NCBI GenBank assembly: GCA_045105695.1 | Contig: JBGCDT010000551.1 | Span: 1 to 18,068, forward strand | DNA: 18,068 nt | Origin: CALGLS01 sp045105695 | Lineage (GTDB): Bacteria; Bacteroidota; Bacteroidia; Chitinophagales; Saprospiraceae | Direction of reading: 5' to 3' | Shown: piece after piece, positions 8,823 to 16,128 of the stretch | How the letters are laid out: each line of letters opens with the position of its first letter | Numbering within the stretch: position 1 is the first letter of the stretch | The notes under the pieces: model-generated | Told to the model about the DNA's origin: nothing | Seen by the model: only the letters and a program-made list of their open reading frames with translations | The model's database searches: none | Made by a program: the position numbers and the translations under genes

Positions 8823-10174
8823 TAGTTTAGTTTGATAATAAATTCGGTCCCTGGTTTATGACTGGTGTTTAATTCAATGGTTCCTCCGTGTGCTTCAATA
8901 ATGTTTTTTACATAGCTTAACCCAATGCCAAAGCCAGTGCCTTTATAATTGTCATTTTTTTGTCCTCGGAAAAATCGACTAAATATCTTTGATTGATATT
9001 CTTTGTTTATTCCAGGACCATTATCTTTTACAGAAATAATTAATTGCTCTTTTTTATAGAAAGCATTTATTTTGATAGTAACGTCAGACGAAGAATACTT
9101 TAAACTGTTTTCTACAAGATTACAGAAACTACTTAGTAAATGATATTTATCACCAGTAATAGTATTATTTTTTAAATCACAATTAATGTCCAATTGGCCA
9201 GACTGGTTTTCTAATAAAGGCTTTAATTTGATTGGAATTTCATTTAGCAATTGGCAAATATTCACAGGTTCTTTTTCCAGTGTTAATTTATTATTGTCTA
9301 AAAGAGATAATTCTAAGAGCTTATCAATTTGATGCTCAAGAGATTTACTTTCCTTCTCGATTAGATGATGATAAGTCTTCGCTTTTATAGGATCAGGGTT
9401 TTCACTCAGAACTTTTGAGGCCAGACGGATAGAGCTTAAAGGTGTTTTAAATTCATGCGTTACGTTGTTGAAAAAGTCATCTTTTACTTGGGTTAATTCT
9501 TTGTGCGCTGCTAAGGATTTTAGTAGGATGTAAAATAAGCCAAGGAGTAATAATAATAACACAATATTAATTGCAAATAAATAAATCAAAGATCGCAACG
9601 CCTCAGAAAAAGTATTTGGCTGATAAAGCGAAACCCAAAGCGTTTCACCGATATCTTTTTTTAATCCTTTTATTGGACTGTAAAATTGAAAGGTAGCAAG
9701 GATTTGTAGACTATCAGAAGAGAGTGTTTCAGGGTTTAATTTCGCAGAGTCTTTTTTAGCAACAGTGCTAAAGGAGGAAATACAACTGAGGCATGCTCTG
9801 ACTTCAGAATCAATTAATTCTTTTTTTAAGCTAATGTCATTTCCTCTGAACAAGCCACCGATAGAGTCTTGAAAAATAGCGAAATAAGTTTCTTTATTAA
9901 TGCCTTTAGATTTTAAGTAGTTGTCAACTTTTTCTTCCATGACCGCCATTGGTACTAAAGGGAAGTCATCTAGTGTTCCATGAAAAGCGCTATGATCGAT
10001 TCCGTTTATTTCCATTGCTACTTCCCCAACGACTTCTTTTAATTCGTGGATGATTTCACGTTCTCTAAAGTCTACGGCCTTAAAAACCCAGACTATTTGT
10101 AAACTGACCAAAGTCAGAAACAAAGCAAAAGCAAGCCCGCTTAGCTGCTGATAGTATTTTATTGATTTATTCAC
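8822..10174 (-). CDS. Membrane sensor histidine kinase
   Basis: This 450-residue kinase autophosphorylates on His240 and passes the phosphate to the adjacent regulator. Transmembrane helices lie at about 10-31 and 195-217 and flank a periplasmic sensor of about 160 residues. There is no obvious HAMP domain; the second helix runs almost directly into the dimerisation domain. The H-box is FFNNVTHEFKTPLSSIR (His240). The N-box is NLVENSLKYS (Asn352 and Asn356). The G1 box is DNGPGI (384-389) and the G2 box is GTGFGIGL (412-419). All catalytic motifs are intact. The sensor contains a CLSC pair (Cys128 and Cys131), unusual enough to suggest redox or metal sensing, although the signal is unknown. 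The stop overlaps the regulator start by one base, and the gene heads a minus-strand operon. Confidence 0.95.
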   Translation of the reverse strand: MNKSIKYYQQLSGLAFALFLTLVSLQIVWVFKAVDFREREIIHELKEVVGEVAMEINGIDHSAFHGTLDDFPLVPMAVMEEKVDNYLKSKGINKETYFAIFQDSIGGLFRGNDISLKKELIDSEVRACLSCISSFSTVAKKDSAKLNPETLSSDSLQILATFQFYSPIKGLKKDIGETLWVSLYQPNTFSEALRSLIYLFAINIVLLLLLLGLFYILLKSLAAHKELTQVKDDFFNNVTHEFKTPLSSIRLASKVLSENPDPIKAKTYHHLIEKESKSLEHQIDKLLELSLLDNNKLTLEKEPVNICQLLNEIPIKLKPLLENQSGQLDINCDLKNNTITGDKYHLLSSFCNLVENSLKYSSSDVTIKINAFYKKEQLIISVKDNGPGINKEYQSKIFSRFFRGQKNDNYKGTGFGIGLSYVKNIIEAHGGTIELNTSHKPGTEFIIKLN

Positions 10175-10194
10175 CTGCTCAATTTACCTGAATT

Positions 10195-10253
10195 TTAAGG
10201 ACTAGAAAAGCTTATTAGGTTTTCATTAAGCTTTTTCGTTTTTGCTTAGGACT
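10195..10253. promoter_or_regulatory. Phased TTAAGG-like repeats and inverted repeat in the divergent spacer
   Basis: TTAAGG or TTAGG-type motifs begin at 10195, 10215, 10226 (TTAAG) and 10246, with spacings of 20, 11 and 20 bases, close to whole helical turns. The outer two are extended as TTAAGGACT and TTAGGACT. AAAAGCTTA (10206-10214) and TAAGCTTTT (10227-10235) form a perfect 9-bp inverted repeat with a 12-base spacer. OmpR-family regulators bind tandem, helically phased half-sites, so this is a candidate operator for the adjacent regulator. The link is inferred. The inverted repeat followed by TT could alternatively act as a weak terminator. Confidence 0.4.
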
Positions 10254-10292
10254 CTTTTGTTTTTATAGAGCTAAATCACACTTAGATCTGAA

Positions 10293-10307
10293 ATACTTTT
10301 GAAGTAT
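10293..10307 (+). promoter_or_regulatory. Perfect TAnnTTTG -7 box inside a small palindrome
   Basis: TACTTTTG (10294-10301) is an exact match to the Bacteroidota -7 consensus TAnnTTTG and lies 31 bases before the ATG at 10333, a suitable promoter distance. It sits within ATACTT-TTG-AAGTAT (10293-10307), a perfect 6-bp inverted repeat. I see no TTG -33 element at the usual spacing. Confidence 0.5.
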
Positions 10308-10332
10308 CATTTAATTATAAAAAACTAAAATC

Positions 10333-11046
10333 ATGAAAAAATTAAGCACTCTTTTGTTTTTCGTACTCTTTGTAGCTTTGTCACAAAGCTCTATTGGTCA
10401 AAATCTGAAAAAGGAAATCACTGATTCAGAGATAAATTATTTAACTGGTGTTTTTGAAGAAATCAGTCAGAAAGACCAACAGTATCGTTCTTACTTGCAA
10501 TGTGGAACCCTAGATGACAATATTATTGCAACGATTGATTCTATTATGAATAACGTCGGAATAGAGGAAGGATTCAAATATCAGAAAAGTCTCAACCTCT
10601 CACTAACAGAGCATGTGAAAGATTCTCTATGGAATTTGCAAAACCAACTCGACCTTCAAAATCATATGACTATTCGAGGAGTCTGGGCAGCTTACGGCTA
10701 TATTCCAAAGGAACTTATCGAAGAGAATAATCACGTGCAAGTATTGTTGTTATTACATCCTCCAAAGGATTGGGATGTGCAAAAATTCCACGCAGACTAT
10801 TCCACGTTCTTAATGACAGAAGTTGAGGCTGAAAGAATGCCTGCAAAAACGTACGCTATGTTCTATGATAATATTCTCTGCAAAATTTTACGTAAGCCAC
10901 AGTTATATGGAACAAACCAGCAGTATGATTCTGCGGAAGGAAAAGTACTGCCTCCGATTATTGACGATTTGGCAATGGCGAATAAAGCAAGAAAAGATAT
11001 TGGACTTCCGACCTTGGAGGAAGGGGAGTATCGGTTAGCAAAATAG
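10333..11046 (+). CDS. Secreted DUF6624-like protein
   Basis: The 237-residue protein has a signal peptide (residues 1-22, ending SSIGQ), so it is exported. The C-terminal third carries features I associate with DUF6624: AKTYAMFYDNILCKILRKPQLYGTNQ, followed by a short spacer, PPIIDDLAMANKARKDIGLP and a final acidic EEGEY. Earlier, DSLWNLQNQLDLQNHMTIRGVW resembles the LW...Q region of that family. The function of DUF6624 is unknown to me. The gene is divergent from the kinase operon and shares its 158-base spacer, so it may be regulated by, or connected with, that system. It has its own likely -7 box. The family call rests on memory of motifs. Confidence 0.75.
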   Translation: MKKLSTLLFFVLFVALSQSSIGQNLKKEITDSEINYLTGVFEEISQKDQQYRSYLQCGTLDDNIIATIDSIMNNVGIEEGFKYQKSLNLSLTEHVKDSLWNLQNQLDLQNHMTIRGVWAAYGYIPKELIEENNHVQVLLLLHPPKDWDVQKFHADYSTFLMTEVEAERMPAKTYAMFYDNILCKILRKPQLYGTNQQYDSAEGKVLPPIIDDLAMANKARKDIGLPTLEEGEYRLAK

Positions 11047-11064
11047 ATTGAGTAGGAAGCTGTT

Positions 11065-11130
11065 TTTCCAAAAAATGTATCTGATTGTATCAGCCCTAGA
11101 GACAGAACACTCAAATACATTTTTTGGAAA
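11065..11130. repeat. Perfect 16-bp inverted repeat with nested hairpin between converging genes
   Basis: TTTCCAAAAAATGTAT (11065-11080) and ATACATTTTTTGGAAA (11115-11130) are exact reverse complements. The 34-base interior starts with a second hairpin, CTGAT-TGT-ATCAG (11081-11093). It lies between the stops of the DUF6624-like gene (11046) and the DASS transporter gene (11148). It may act as a bidirectional terminator or RNA-stabilising structure, but no T-run follows the outer stem on either strand. A small mobile palindrome is the alternative. Confidence 0.75.
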
Positions 11131-11147
11131 TTGCACTGCGATCTGCC

Positions 11148-12587
11148 TTAGAAAAACCTAGGAACAACAAACCCAAAGAAAATCATAATCATAACTATGG
11201 AAACCAAGTTTAAGACAAAACCCGCCCGCGCCATTTCATGAACTTTGATATAGCCACTCGCAAAAACAATCGCATTTGGTGGCGTCGCCATTGGTAACAT
11301 GAAGGCGCAACTGGAAGCCATCGCCACAGGGATTAGGAGATGTAGCATTTCCATATCTAGTCCCATCGCAATACCCGCAACAACCGGTGCGAAGATGGCA
11401 ACCAGCGCTACATTGCTCATCAGTTCCGTCATGAAAACCATAAGTGTAACTAAAACGGCAGCGACCATCACGGTTGTAAAAGCTTTGTTAGAAGAAACCC
11501 ATTCGCCGATGAATTGAATCACTTTTGCTTCAGATAATGCACTGGCCAAAGCCAAACCTCCGCCGAAAAGAATCAGAATTCCCCAGGGGAGTTTTACGGT
11601 ATCTTTCCATTCTATGATAAAATCTCCAACGCCAAATCGGAAGGGAATCGTAAAAAGAGCAAAAGCAGCCAGCATACTGATACCAGCATCGGTCAGCTTT
11701 AGCGAAGGAAGTAATTCATTGATTGTCCCTCGACTGATCCATAACAATATAGTTACAAGGAAAATCAGGAGGACCTGGACTTCTCTTTTTTGAAGTGTTC
11801 CGAGTTTGTTGAGCTCTTCGGAGATGATGTCTCTGGAGCCATGCAGTTGTCCTAGGTTATTGGGGTACACCCATTTTACCAAAACGAAATAAACGACTCC
11901 AATCATTATTAAGCTAAAAGGAAGTCCCATCATCATCCAGTTGAGAAAAGAGATAGAAACGTTGTATTCATTTTCCATAAATCCGACGATGACGGTGTTT
12001 GGAGGAGTGCCGATGATGGTAGCAATCCCACCTACGTTTGCTGCATAGGCGATACCGAGCATGATGCTTAGTGCGAAATTTTGGTCGTTTTTAGAAAAGC
12101 CATCTTCATCATTGATTAGTAGTTTGATGACGGAAGCGACAATGGGAAGCATGACTACGGTAGTAGCTGTATTGCTGATCCACATGCTGAGAAATGCCGT
12201 GGCTATCATAAAACCGAGTATGACTCTGTTGGGACTGGTACCGGTCAGCTTTACAATATTTAAAGCAATGCGTTTATGTAAATTGACTTTCTCCAAGGCC
12301 AAGGCCATTACAAAACCTCCGAAGAATAAAAAGACAATCGGACTGCCATAACTAGCTGCTACCGTTTTAATATCCATAATTCCAACTAAAGGAAAAATCG
12401 TCAAAGGGATCAAAGCCGTTACAGAAATAGAAACTGCCTCGGTAATCCACCAGGCAATCATCCATGCAGCGACTGCAATTACCTTATCTGCCGCAGGGCT
12501 AATCAAGGCAAATGGGAGGTTGTACAAAATCAAAAATAGTAGTGGCCCTATAATTAGCCCTGTTTTTTTTGCTAAAGAATAATTCAT
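11148..12587 (-). CDS. DASS-family sodium/dicarboxylate or sulfate symporter (SLC13-like)
   Basis: With the chosen start the protein has 479 residues and about eleven hydrophobic segments, fitting the divalent anion:Na+ symporter family. The two family repeats show SNTATTVVMLP (Ser138-Asn139-Thr140), GTPPNT (193-198), SNVALV (391-396) and ATPPNA (434-439). These are the sodium and substrate loops. The second SNT motif is changed to SNV, a substitution worth noting. Likely substrates are succinate, fumarate or malate, or else sulfate; sequence alone does not decide. An in-frame ATG at 12662 would add 25 residues but would overlap the divergent acyltransferase gene and its -7 box, so ATG 12587 is preferred; ATG 12602 is also possible. 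It converges on the DUF6624-like gene. Confidence 0.9.
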   Translation of the reverse strand: MNYSLAKKTGLIIGPLLFLILYNLPFALISPAADKVIAVAAWMIAWWITEAVSISVTALIPLTIFPLVGIMDIKTVAASYGSPIVFLFFGGFVMALALEKVNLHKRIALNIVKLTGTSPNRVILGFMIATAFLSMWISNTATTVVMLPIVASVIKLLINDEDGFSKNDQNFALSIMLGIAYAANVGGIATIIGTPPNTVIVGFMENEYNVSISFLNWMMMGLPFSLIMIGVVYFVLVKWVYPNNLGQLHGSRDIISEELNKLGTLQKREVQVLLIFLVTILLWISRGTINELLPSLKLTDAGISMLAAFALFTIPFRFGVGDFIIEWKDTVKLPWGILILFGGGLALASALSEAKVIQFIGEWVSSNKAFTTVMVAAVLVTLMVFMTELMSNVALVAIFAPVVAGIAMGLDMEMLHLLIPVAMASSCAFMLPMATPPNAIVFASGYIKVHEMARAGFVLNLVSIVMIMIFFGFVVPRFF

Positions 12588-12604
12588 TCCTAAAGTTAAC
12601 ATTC

Positions 12605-12612
12605 TATATTTG
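12605..12612 (+). promoter_or_regulatory. TAnnTTTG -7 box of the acyltransferase gene
   Basis: TATATTTG is an exact match to the Bacteroidota -7 consensus and ends 21 bases before the ATG at 12634. It falls between the preferred transporter start (12587) and the acyltransferase start, which supports a short divergent promoter region. No -33 TTG was seen at the standard spacing. Confidence 0.5.
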
Positions 12613-12633
12613 TGAAAATAGACAGAGCTAATT

Positions 12634-13224
12634 ATGATCTTACAAAAAATTGCGAATCTCATCCGTAATCTTCACGGCTGGAAGCTTATCGGCAAACCCA
12701 TTCCGCCGGAAGCGATGCGTTGTGTTTTTGTATTTGCTCCTCACACTTCGAACTGGGATTTCTATCATGGGATGATGAATATGTTTGGCTGGGGTATTCC
12801 AGTAAAAGTAGCCATCAAAAATTTCTGGACGCAGTTTCCTTTCAATCTACTTATTAAACCACTGGGTGGTGTCGGCATTGATCGCTCTAAAAAAACGGGT
12901 GATCGAAAAGGTGCACAAATTTTAGCCATGGCTTCTGTTTTCAAACGCTATGAAAAAATTGCTTTCATTATCACTCCTGAAGGTTCCCGCTCCAAACGAA
13001 CAAAGTGGAAGCAAGGCGTTTATTATATCGCCAAAGAGGCAGGTGTGCCTATCGTCACGATGACTGCGAATTATGATACAAGGGACATTACCTTCGGTCC
13101 GGTTTTTCATCCTGAGAAGGATGACTTGGAAACGGTGATGCGAGGGATGATGGATTTTTATAGGGTGCATGGAATTGGAGCGAAGTATCCGGAGGAGTTT
13201 GCTTTGGATGAGCGGTATGTGTGA
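12634..13224 (+). CDS. PlsC-like lysophospholipid/acylglycerol-phosphate acyltransferase
   Basis: The 196-residue protein probably transfers an acyl chain to a lysophospholipid or related acceptor at the inner membrane face. It shows the catalytic HX4D motif as HTSNWD (His37 to Asp42) and the acceptor-binding PEGSRS motif (Pro115-Ser120, with Glu116, Gly117 and Arg119). Between them lies GGVGIDRSKK, typical of the fourth-block region. The VPIVTMTANYD segment corresponds to the C-terminal block. There is no signal peptide and no clear transmembrane helix. At 196 residues it is shorter than housekeeping PlsC (about 240), so it belongs to a compact subgroup, and the acceptor may be a non-standard lipid. 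It is divergent from the DASS transporter gene and followed by a bidirectional terminator. Confidence 0.9.
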   Translation: MILQKIANLIRNLHGWKLIGKPIPPEAMRCVFVFAPHTSNWDFYHGMMNMFGWGIPVKVAIKNFWTQFPFNLLIKPLGGVGIDRSKKTGDRKGAQILAMASVFKRYEKIAFIITPEGSRSKRTKWKQGVYYIAKEAGVPIVTMTANYDTRDITFGPVFHPEKDDLETVMRGMMDFYRVHGIGAKYPEEFALDERYV

Positions 13225-13232
13225 GGAAATAA

Positions 13233-13274
13233 AAAAGCGTTCGCTAAATCATAAGTAACTCAGCAAACGCTTTT
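13233..13274. terminator. Bidirectional intrinsic terminator
   Basis: AAAAGCGTTCGCT (13233-13245) pairs with AGCAAACGCTTTT (13262-13274), with a single C-A mismatch and a 16-base loop. The plus strand ends in four Ts, and the minus strand ends in six Ts (A-run 13231-13236). It lies between the converging acyltransferase (stop 13224) and pirin (stop 13301) genes and can serve both. Confidence 0.88.
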
Positions 13275-13300
13275 CAAAAGTATTTTCTCTCAGTAACCGC

Positions 13301-14185
13301 CTAGCCCAAGTCCATTGGCACTTCCATCAACAAAACTCGGCTCCCTTCCTTCGCTTCAATCTCAAAGTCCTCCACCTCCCAGATTCCAAAGCCATCTCGC
13401 TTCTCCAAAGCCTGACCCGCAACTGTCGCTTCTCCATCTAAGACAAAAGCATACACGCCGTTGCCTGGTTTTTTGACTTTGTAATTAGTACAGGATGTTT
13501 TGTCGAATTTTCCTAAATGGAACCAAGCGTCCTGATGTGCATACACCCCCTGGTCGTCTTTACTTGGCGAAAGCACTTGATAAAATTCGTTTTTCTTTTC
13601 AATGTCTTTCAAAGAAATTTGAGAATAGTTCGGTTGGATATTTCGCTCCTTTGGGAAAACCCAGATTTGCAAAAAACGAACTTCTTGGTCTTTGTTTTTA
13701 TTGAACTCGCTGTGCTGAACGCCTGTACCCGCACTCATGATTTGGATGTCGCCTTCTTTGATAACGGTCGTATTTCCCATGCTGTCCTGATGCTCCAGAT
13801 CGCCCGATAACGGAATGGAAATAATCTCCATGTTATCATGCGGATGTCTTCCAAAGCCTCTTGCAGGAGCTACGATGTCGTCATTCAAAACGCGAAGAAC
13901 ACCAAAGTTCATGCGATCTGGATTGTGGTAGTTGGCGAAACTAAAACTATGATGAGAATTCAACCAACCATGATTGGCGTGGCCTCTGGTATTGGCCTTA
14001 TGCAATACTGTGTTCATTGTTGAAATGTTTTTGTGATTTGGTAAATGGTTGAAACCGACCTGCTCCATCAATTTATCGTAAGTAGATTTTGAAGTAGTTG
14101 TTTCCTTCGCTTTTGCAGCAGCTGGAAGTAGTCCTCCTGCCAAACTTGCGATTAGTGATTTCTTTATGAAGTTTTTTCGATTCAT
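13301..14185 (-). CDS. Pirin family protein with N-terminal export signal
   Basis: Residues 58-294 form a two-domain bicupin pirin of the YhhW/quercetin 2,3-dioxygenase type. The metal ligands are visible: HPHDNME gives His114 and His116, and GVQHSE gives His158 and Glu160. Subtracting 57 gives 57, 59, 101 and 103, the ligand positions I recall for E. coli YhhW. The first 56 residues are extra: MNRKNFIKKS, a hydrophobic Ala/Leu/Gly core and AAAKA, resembling a Tat-type signal with an RK pair, then a linker. An in-frame ATG at 14017 (MNTVLHKANTRGHANHGW) is where a normal cytosolic pirin would begin, so a second, unexported product is possible. The upstream neighbour on the same strand is a Crp/Fnr regulator, 123 bases away. 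The substrate is not known. Confidence 0.9.
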   Translation of the reverse strand: MNRKNFIKKSLIASLAGGLLPAAAKAKETTTSKSTYDKLMEQVGFNHLPNHKNISTMNTVLHKANTRGHANHGWLNSHHSFSFANYHNPDRMNFGVLRVLNDDIVAPARGFGRHPHDNMEIISIPLSGDLEHQDSMGNTTVIKEGDIQIMSAGTGVQHSEFNKNKDQEVRFLQIWVFPKERNIQPNYSQISLKDIEKKNEFYQVLSPSKDDQGVYAHQDAWFHLGKFDKTSCTNYKVKKPGNGVYAFVLDGEATVAGQALEKRDGFGIWEVEDFEIEAKEGSRVLLMEVPMDLG

Positions 14186-14308
14186 TTTAAAAAGATTTTA
14201 TTGACGAATAAAAGAGGTCGGATTCTTTAAATGATTATTACACCACAAAGTTCAGACATATTTAATTGAAATAAAATAAGCTGGTTTAAAAAAGGAAGTT
14301 AAGGTAGA

Positions 14309-14893
14309 TTAACTTTTTGCTTCGTCAGCAATCTGTTTCCTAATCGCACTAAGAAACTCCTTCGTAATTCCCAAGTAAGAAGCGATCATATACTGCGGCA
14401 CCCGCTTCGCAATCTGAGGATATTCTTCACAAAACAAAAGATACCTTTCTTTAGCTGGAAGCGAATAACTCCGGACCACTCGTTTCGACATATTTGCATA
14501 AGCACTCTGAAAGATCAATCGAAAAAAGCGTTCCATCTTCGGCACTTCTTTGTACAACTGCTCCAGGTCTTCAAAGCGAATTTGCATCACCTCTGAGTTT
14601 TCTAAACATTGCGTATTAAAGTCCGCAGGGCTCTGACGAATGAAGCTTTCCAGGTCGCCCACCCACCAATTTTCGATACCGAAAAGGATGATGTTTTCAT
14701 GACCTTTGTCGTCGAGGCAAAAGGTTCTGACCTTTCCAGAAATGATATAGGTTTGATACCTGGCCACATCTCCATTTTGTACGATGTACTGACCTTTAAG
14801 GTATTTGCGATGCTTGAATTTGGAGAGGAGGATGGCTTCTTCCTCGGGGCTGAGTTGGATGTATTTACTGAGGTAGCTTAGGAAGGATTGCAT
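14309..14893 (-). CDS. Crp/Fnr family transcriptional regulator
   Basis: This 194-residue regulator has the common Bacteroidota arrangement. An N-terminal cyclic-nucleotide-binding-like beta-roll spans about 20-115, with HRKYLKGQYIVQNGD and ISGKVRTF. A connecting helix about 120-140 includes FFRLIFQSAYANMSKRVV. A C-terminal helix-turn-helix spans about 145-190, with LPAKERYLLFCEEYP then IASYLGITKEFLSAIRKQI. The beta-roll lacks the Arg/Ser phosphate-binding loop of E. coli Crp, so cyclic AMP binding is not expected, and no iron-sulfur Cys cluster of the Fnr type is seen. The ligand is unknown. It lies just upstream of the pirin gene and may control it. Confidence 0.9.
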   Translation of the reverse strand: MQSFLSYLSKYIQLSPEEEAILLSKFKHRKYLKGQYIVQNGDVARYQTYIISGKVRTFCLDDKGHENIILFGIENWWVGDLESFIRQSPADFNTQCLENSEVMQIRFEDLEQLYKEVPKMERFFRLIFQSAYANMSKRVVRSYSLPAKERYLLFCEEYPQIAKRVPQYMIASYLGITKEFLSAIRKQIADEAKS

Positions 14894-14918
14894 GCTTTGG
14901 ATTTTACTTTGGATAAGC

Positions 14919-15048
14919 CAGGACCTGAAGGCGGGACGCGGATGAAACAGATAGCACGGATTTTTTAGATTTTAAAAGAAGTCAAAAACGCATAAAGCAA
15001 AAAATAAGAATCTGAGAAGATCCAAAGAATCCGCATTATTCGTGGTCC
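14919..15048. repeat. GGAT-rich imperfect inverted repeat element
   Basis: The left arm (from CCAGGACC at 14919, through GGACGCGGAT at 14934-14943, to about 14972) carries spaced GGAT-type units: GCGGATG, ACAGATA, CACGGAT and TAGAT. The right arm (about 15010-15048) carries the complementary units AATCTG, GATCC, AATCCGC and GTGGTCC. Together they make a long imperfect hairpin with GGAC/GTCC ends. I recall similar GCGGAT..CACGGATT intergenic repeats dispersed in Bacteroidota genomes, but that is memory, not a search. It fills most of the 177-base gap between the Crp/Fnr and oxidoreductase genes. Neither flank shows a transposase gene. Confidence 0.65.
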
Positions 15049-15070
15049 TCTTAATATCAAAAAATATCTA

Positions 15071-16078
15071 TCACCCAATCCGCACTACAATTTTCCCAAA
15101 GTGCCGCCCAGCCTCCTGGCATCGAAACGCCTCTGCCAATTCCTCAAATTCAAAAACCTGATCGACTACTGGTTTCATACCGCTAACATTGATAGCATCA
15201 ACCATATCCATTTGCATAGCTCTACTACCAACGGCAAGTCCAGTCATTCTTAGATGCTTGAAAAATAATTTAGGGAACGTAATTACTCCTTTTCTACCAT
15301 TACCCAAAATACCAATAGAAGCAATGTGTCCACCAATAGCTGCGGCCTCAATGGAATTTACCATTGTAGAACCACCACCTACATCCAGCACATGATCCAC
15401 ACCGCCGCCCGTCATTTTGAAAATGGTTTTTCCCCAGCGTTCGTCTTCTTTGTAGTTGATGACGGCTTCTGCCCCCATCTCTTTTAAGCGCTCCGCTTTT
15501 TCAGGTGAAGAGGTCGTGGCATATACTCTTGCGCCAGCGGCTTTCGCCAATTGCATAGCGAAGATGGACATGCCGCCCGTTCCTTCGATCAGTACTTTTT
15601 GACCAGCCTGTAGATTGCCTTCTACGAATAATCCTCGCCAGGCAGTGGTGCAAGCGCAGGGTAGGGTAGCGGCTTCTTCGTAAGAATAACCTTCTGGGAT
15701 TGCGGTGACATCCGTTGCTTTATAACAACACATTTCCGTCATGCAACCATCAATGGATTCGCCCATGATTCCTTTGGTCTTTGTAAGGCTTGGTTTGCCC
15801 TCTACCCATTTTGGAAAAAACATAGACATGACTTTATCGCCTACTTTCCACTCGGAGACTTGTTCTCCAACTTCTATGATTTCACCTGCTCCGTCAGACA
15901 TTGGGATTCGTCCGTCTGCGACTGGGATGAGTCCCATTGCGACTAGGTAGTCATGGTAGTTGAGGGAAGTAGCGTGCCAGCGGACGAGGATTTCGTCTGG
16001 CTTTGGAGTTGGTTTTTCTTTTTCAGAAATGATAAGGTTATCAAGGCCGCCGGGTGATTTTATGGAGAGGGTTTTCAT
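15071..16078 (-). CDS. Zinc-free MDR-superfamily NAD(P)H-dependent oxidoreductase
   Basis: The 335-residue protein is a medium-chain dehydrogenase/reductase. The N-terminal GroES-like domain (about 1-130) has LNYHDYLVAMG and DGAGEIIEVGEQV. The Rossmann domain holds the nucleotide-binding GTGGMS (166-171), followed by GARVYATTSSPEKAERLKEMGAEAVINYK. The acidic residue expected after the second strand is replaced by Thr-Ser-Ser (about 189-191), favouring NADPH. The zinc-ligand residues of alcohol dehydrogenases and a structural zinc loop are absent, so quinone- or enone-reductase-like activity is likelier than alcohol oxidation. It follows the SGNH hydrolase gene by 50 bases on the same strand with no terminator, a probable operon. 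The substrate is unknown. Confidence 0.9.
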   Translation of the reverse strand: MKTLSIKSPGGLDNLIISEKEKPTPKPDEILVRWHATSLNYHDYLVAMGLIPVADGRIPMSDGAGEIIEVGEQVSEWKVGDKVMSMFFPKWVEGKPSLTKTKGIMGESIDGCMTEMCCYKATDVTAIPEGYSYEEAATLPCACTTAWRGLFVEGNLQAGQKVLIEGTGGMSIFAMQLAKAAGARVYATTSSPEKAERLKEMGAEAVINYKEDERWGKTIFKMTGGGVDHVLDVGGGSTMVNSIEAAAIGGHIASIGILGNGRKGVITFPKLFFKHLRMTGLAVGSRAMQMDMVDAINVSGMKPVVDQVFEFEELAEAFRCQEAGRHFGKIVVRIG

Positions 16079-16128
16079 TTTGTTTAGGTTGTTTTTTAGG
16101 AAAAGTAATTATAACAATAGTATTACAA

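Noticed and set aside
10863..11120. Minus-strand frame overlapping the DUF6624-like gene end
   Set aside because: Its C-terminal part lies opposite a conserved-looking plus-strand protein, and its start falls in the inverted repeat.
12588..12662. 25-residue N-terminal extension of the DASS transporter
   Set aside because: It would overlap the divergent acyltransferase and its -7 box, and the normal first membrane helix begins after the downstream ATG.
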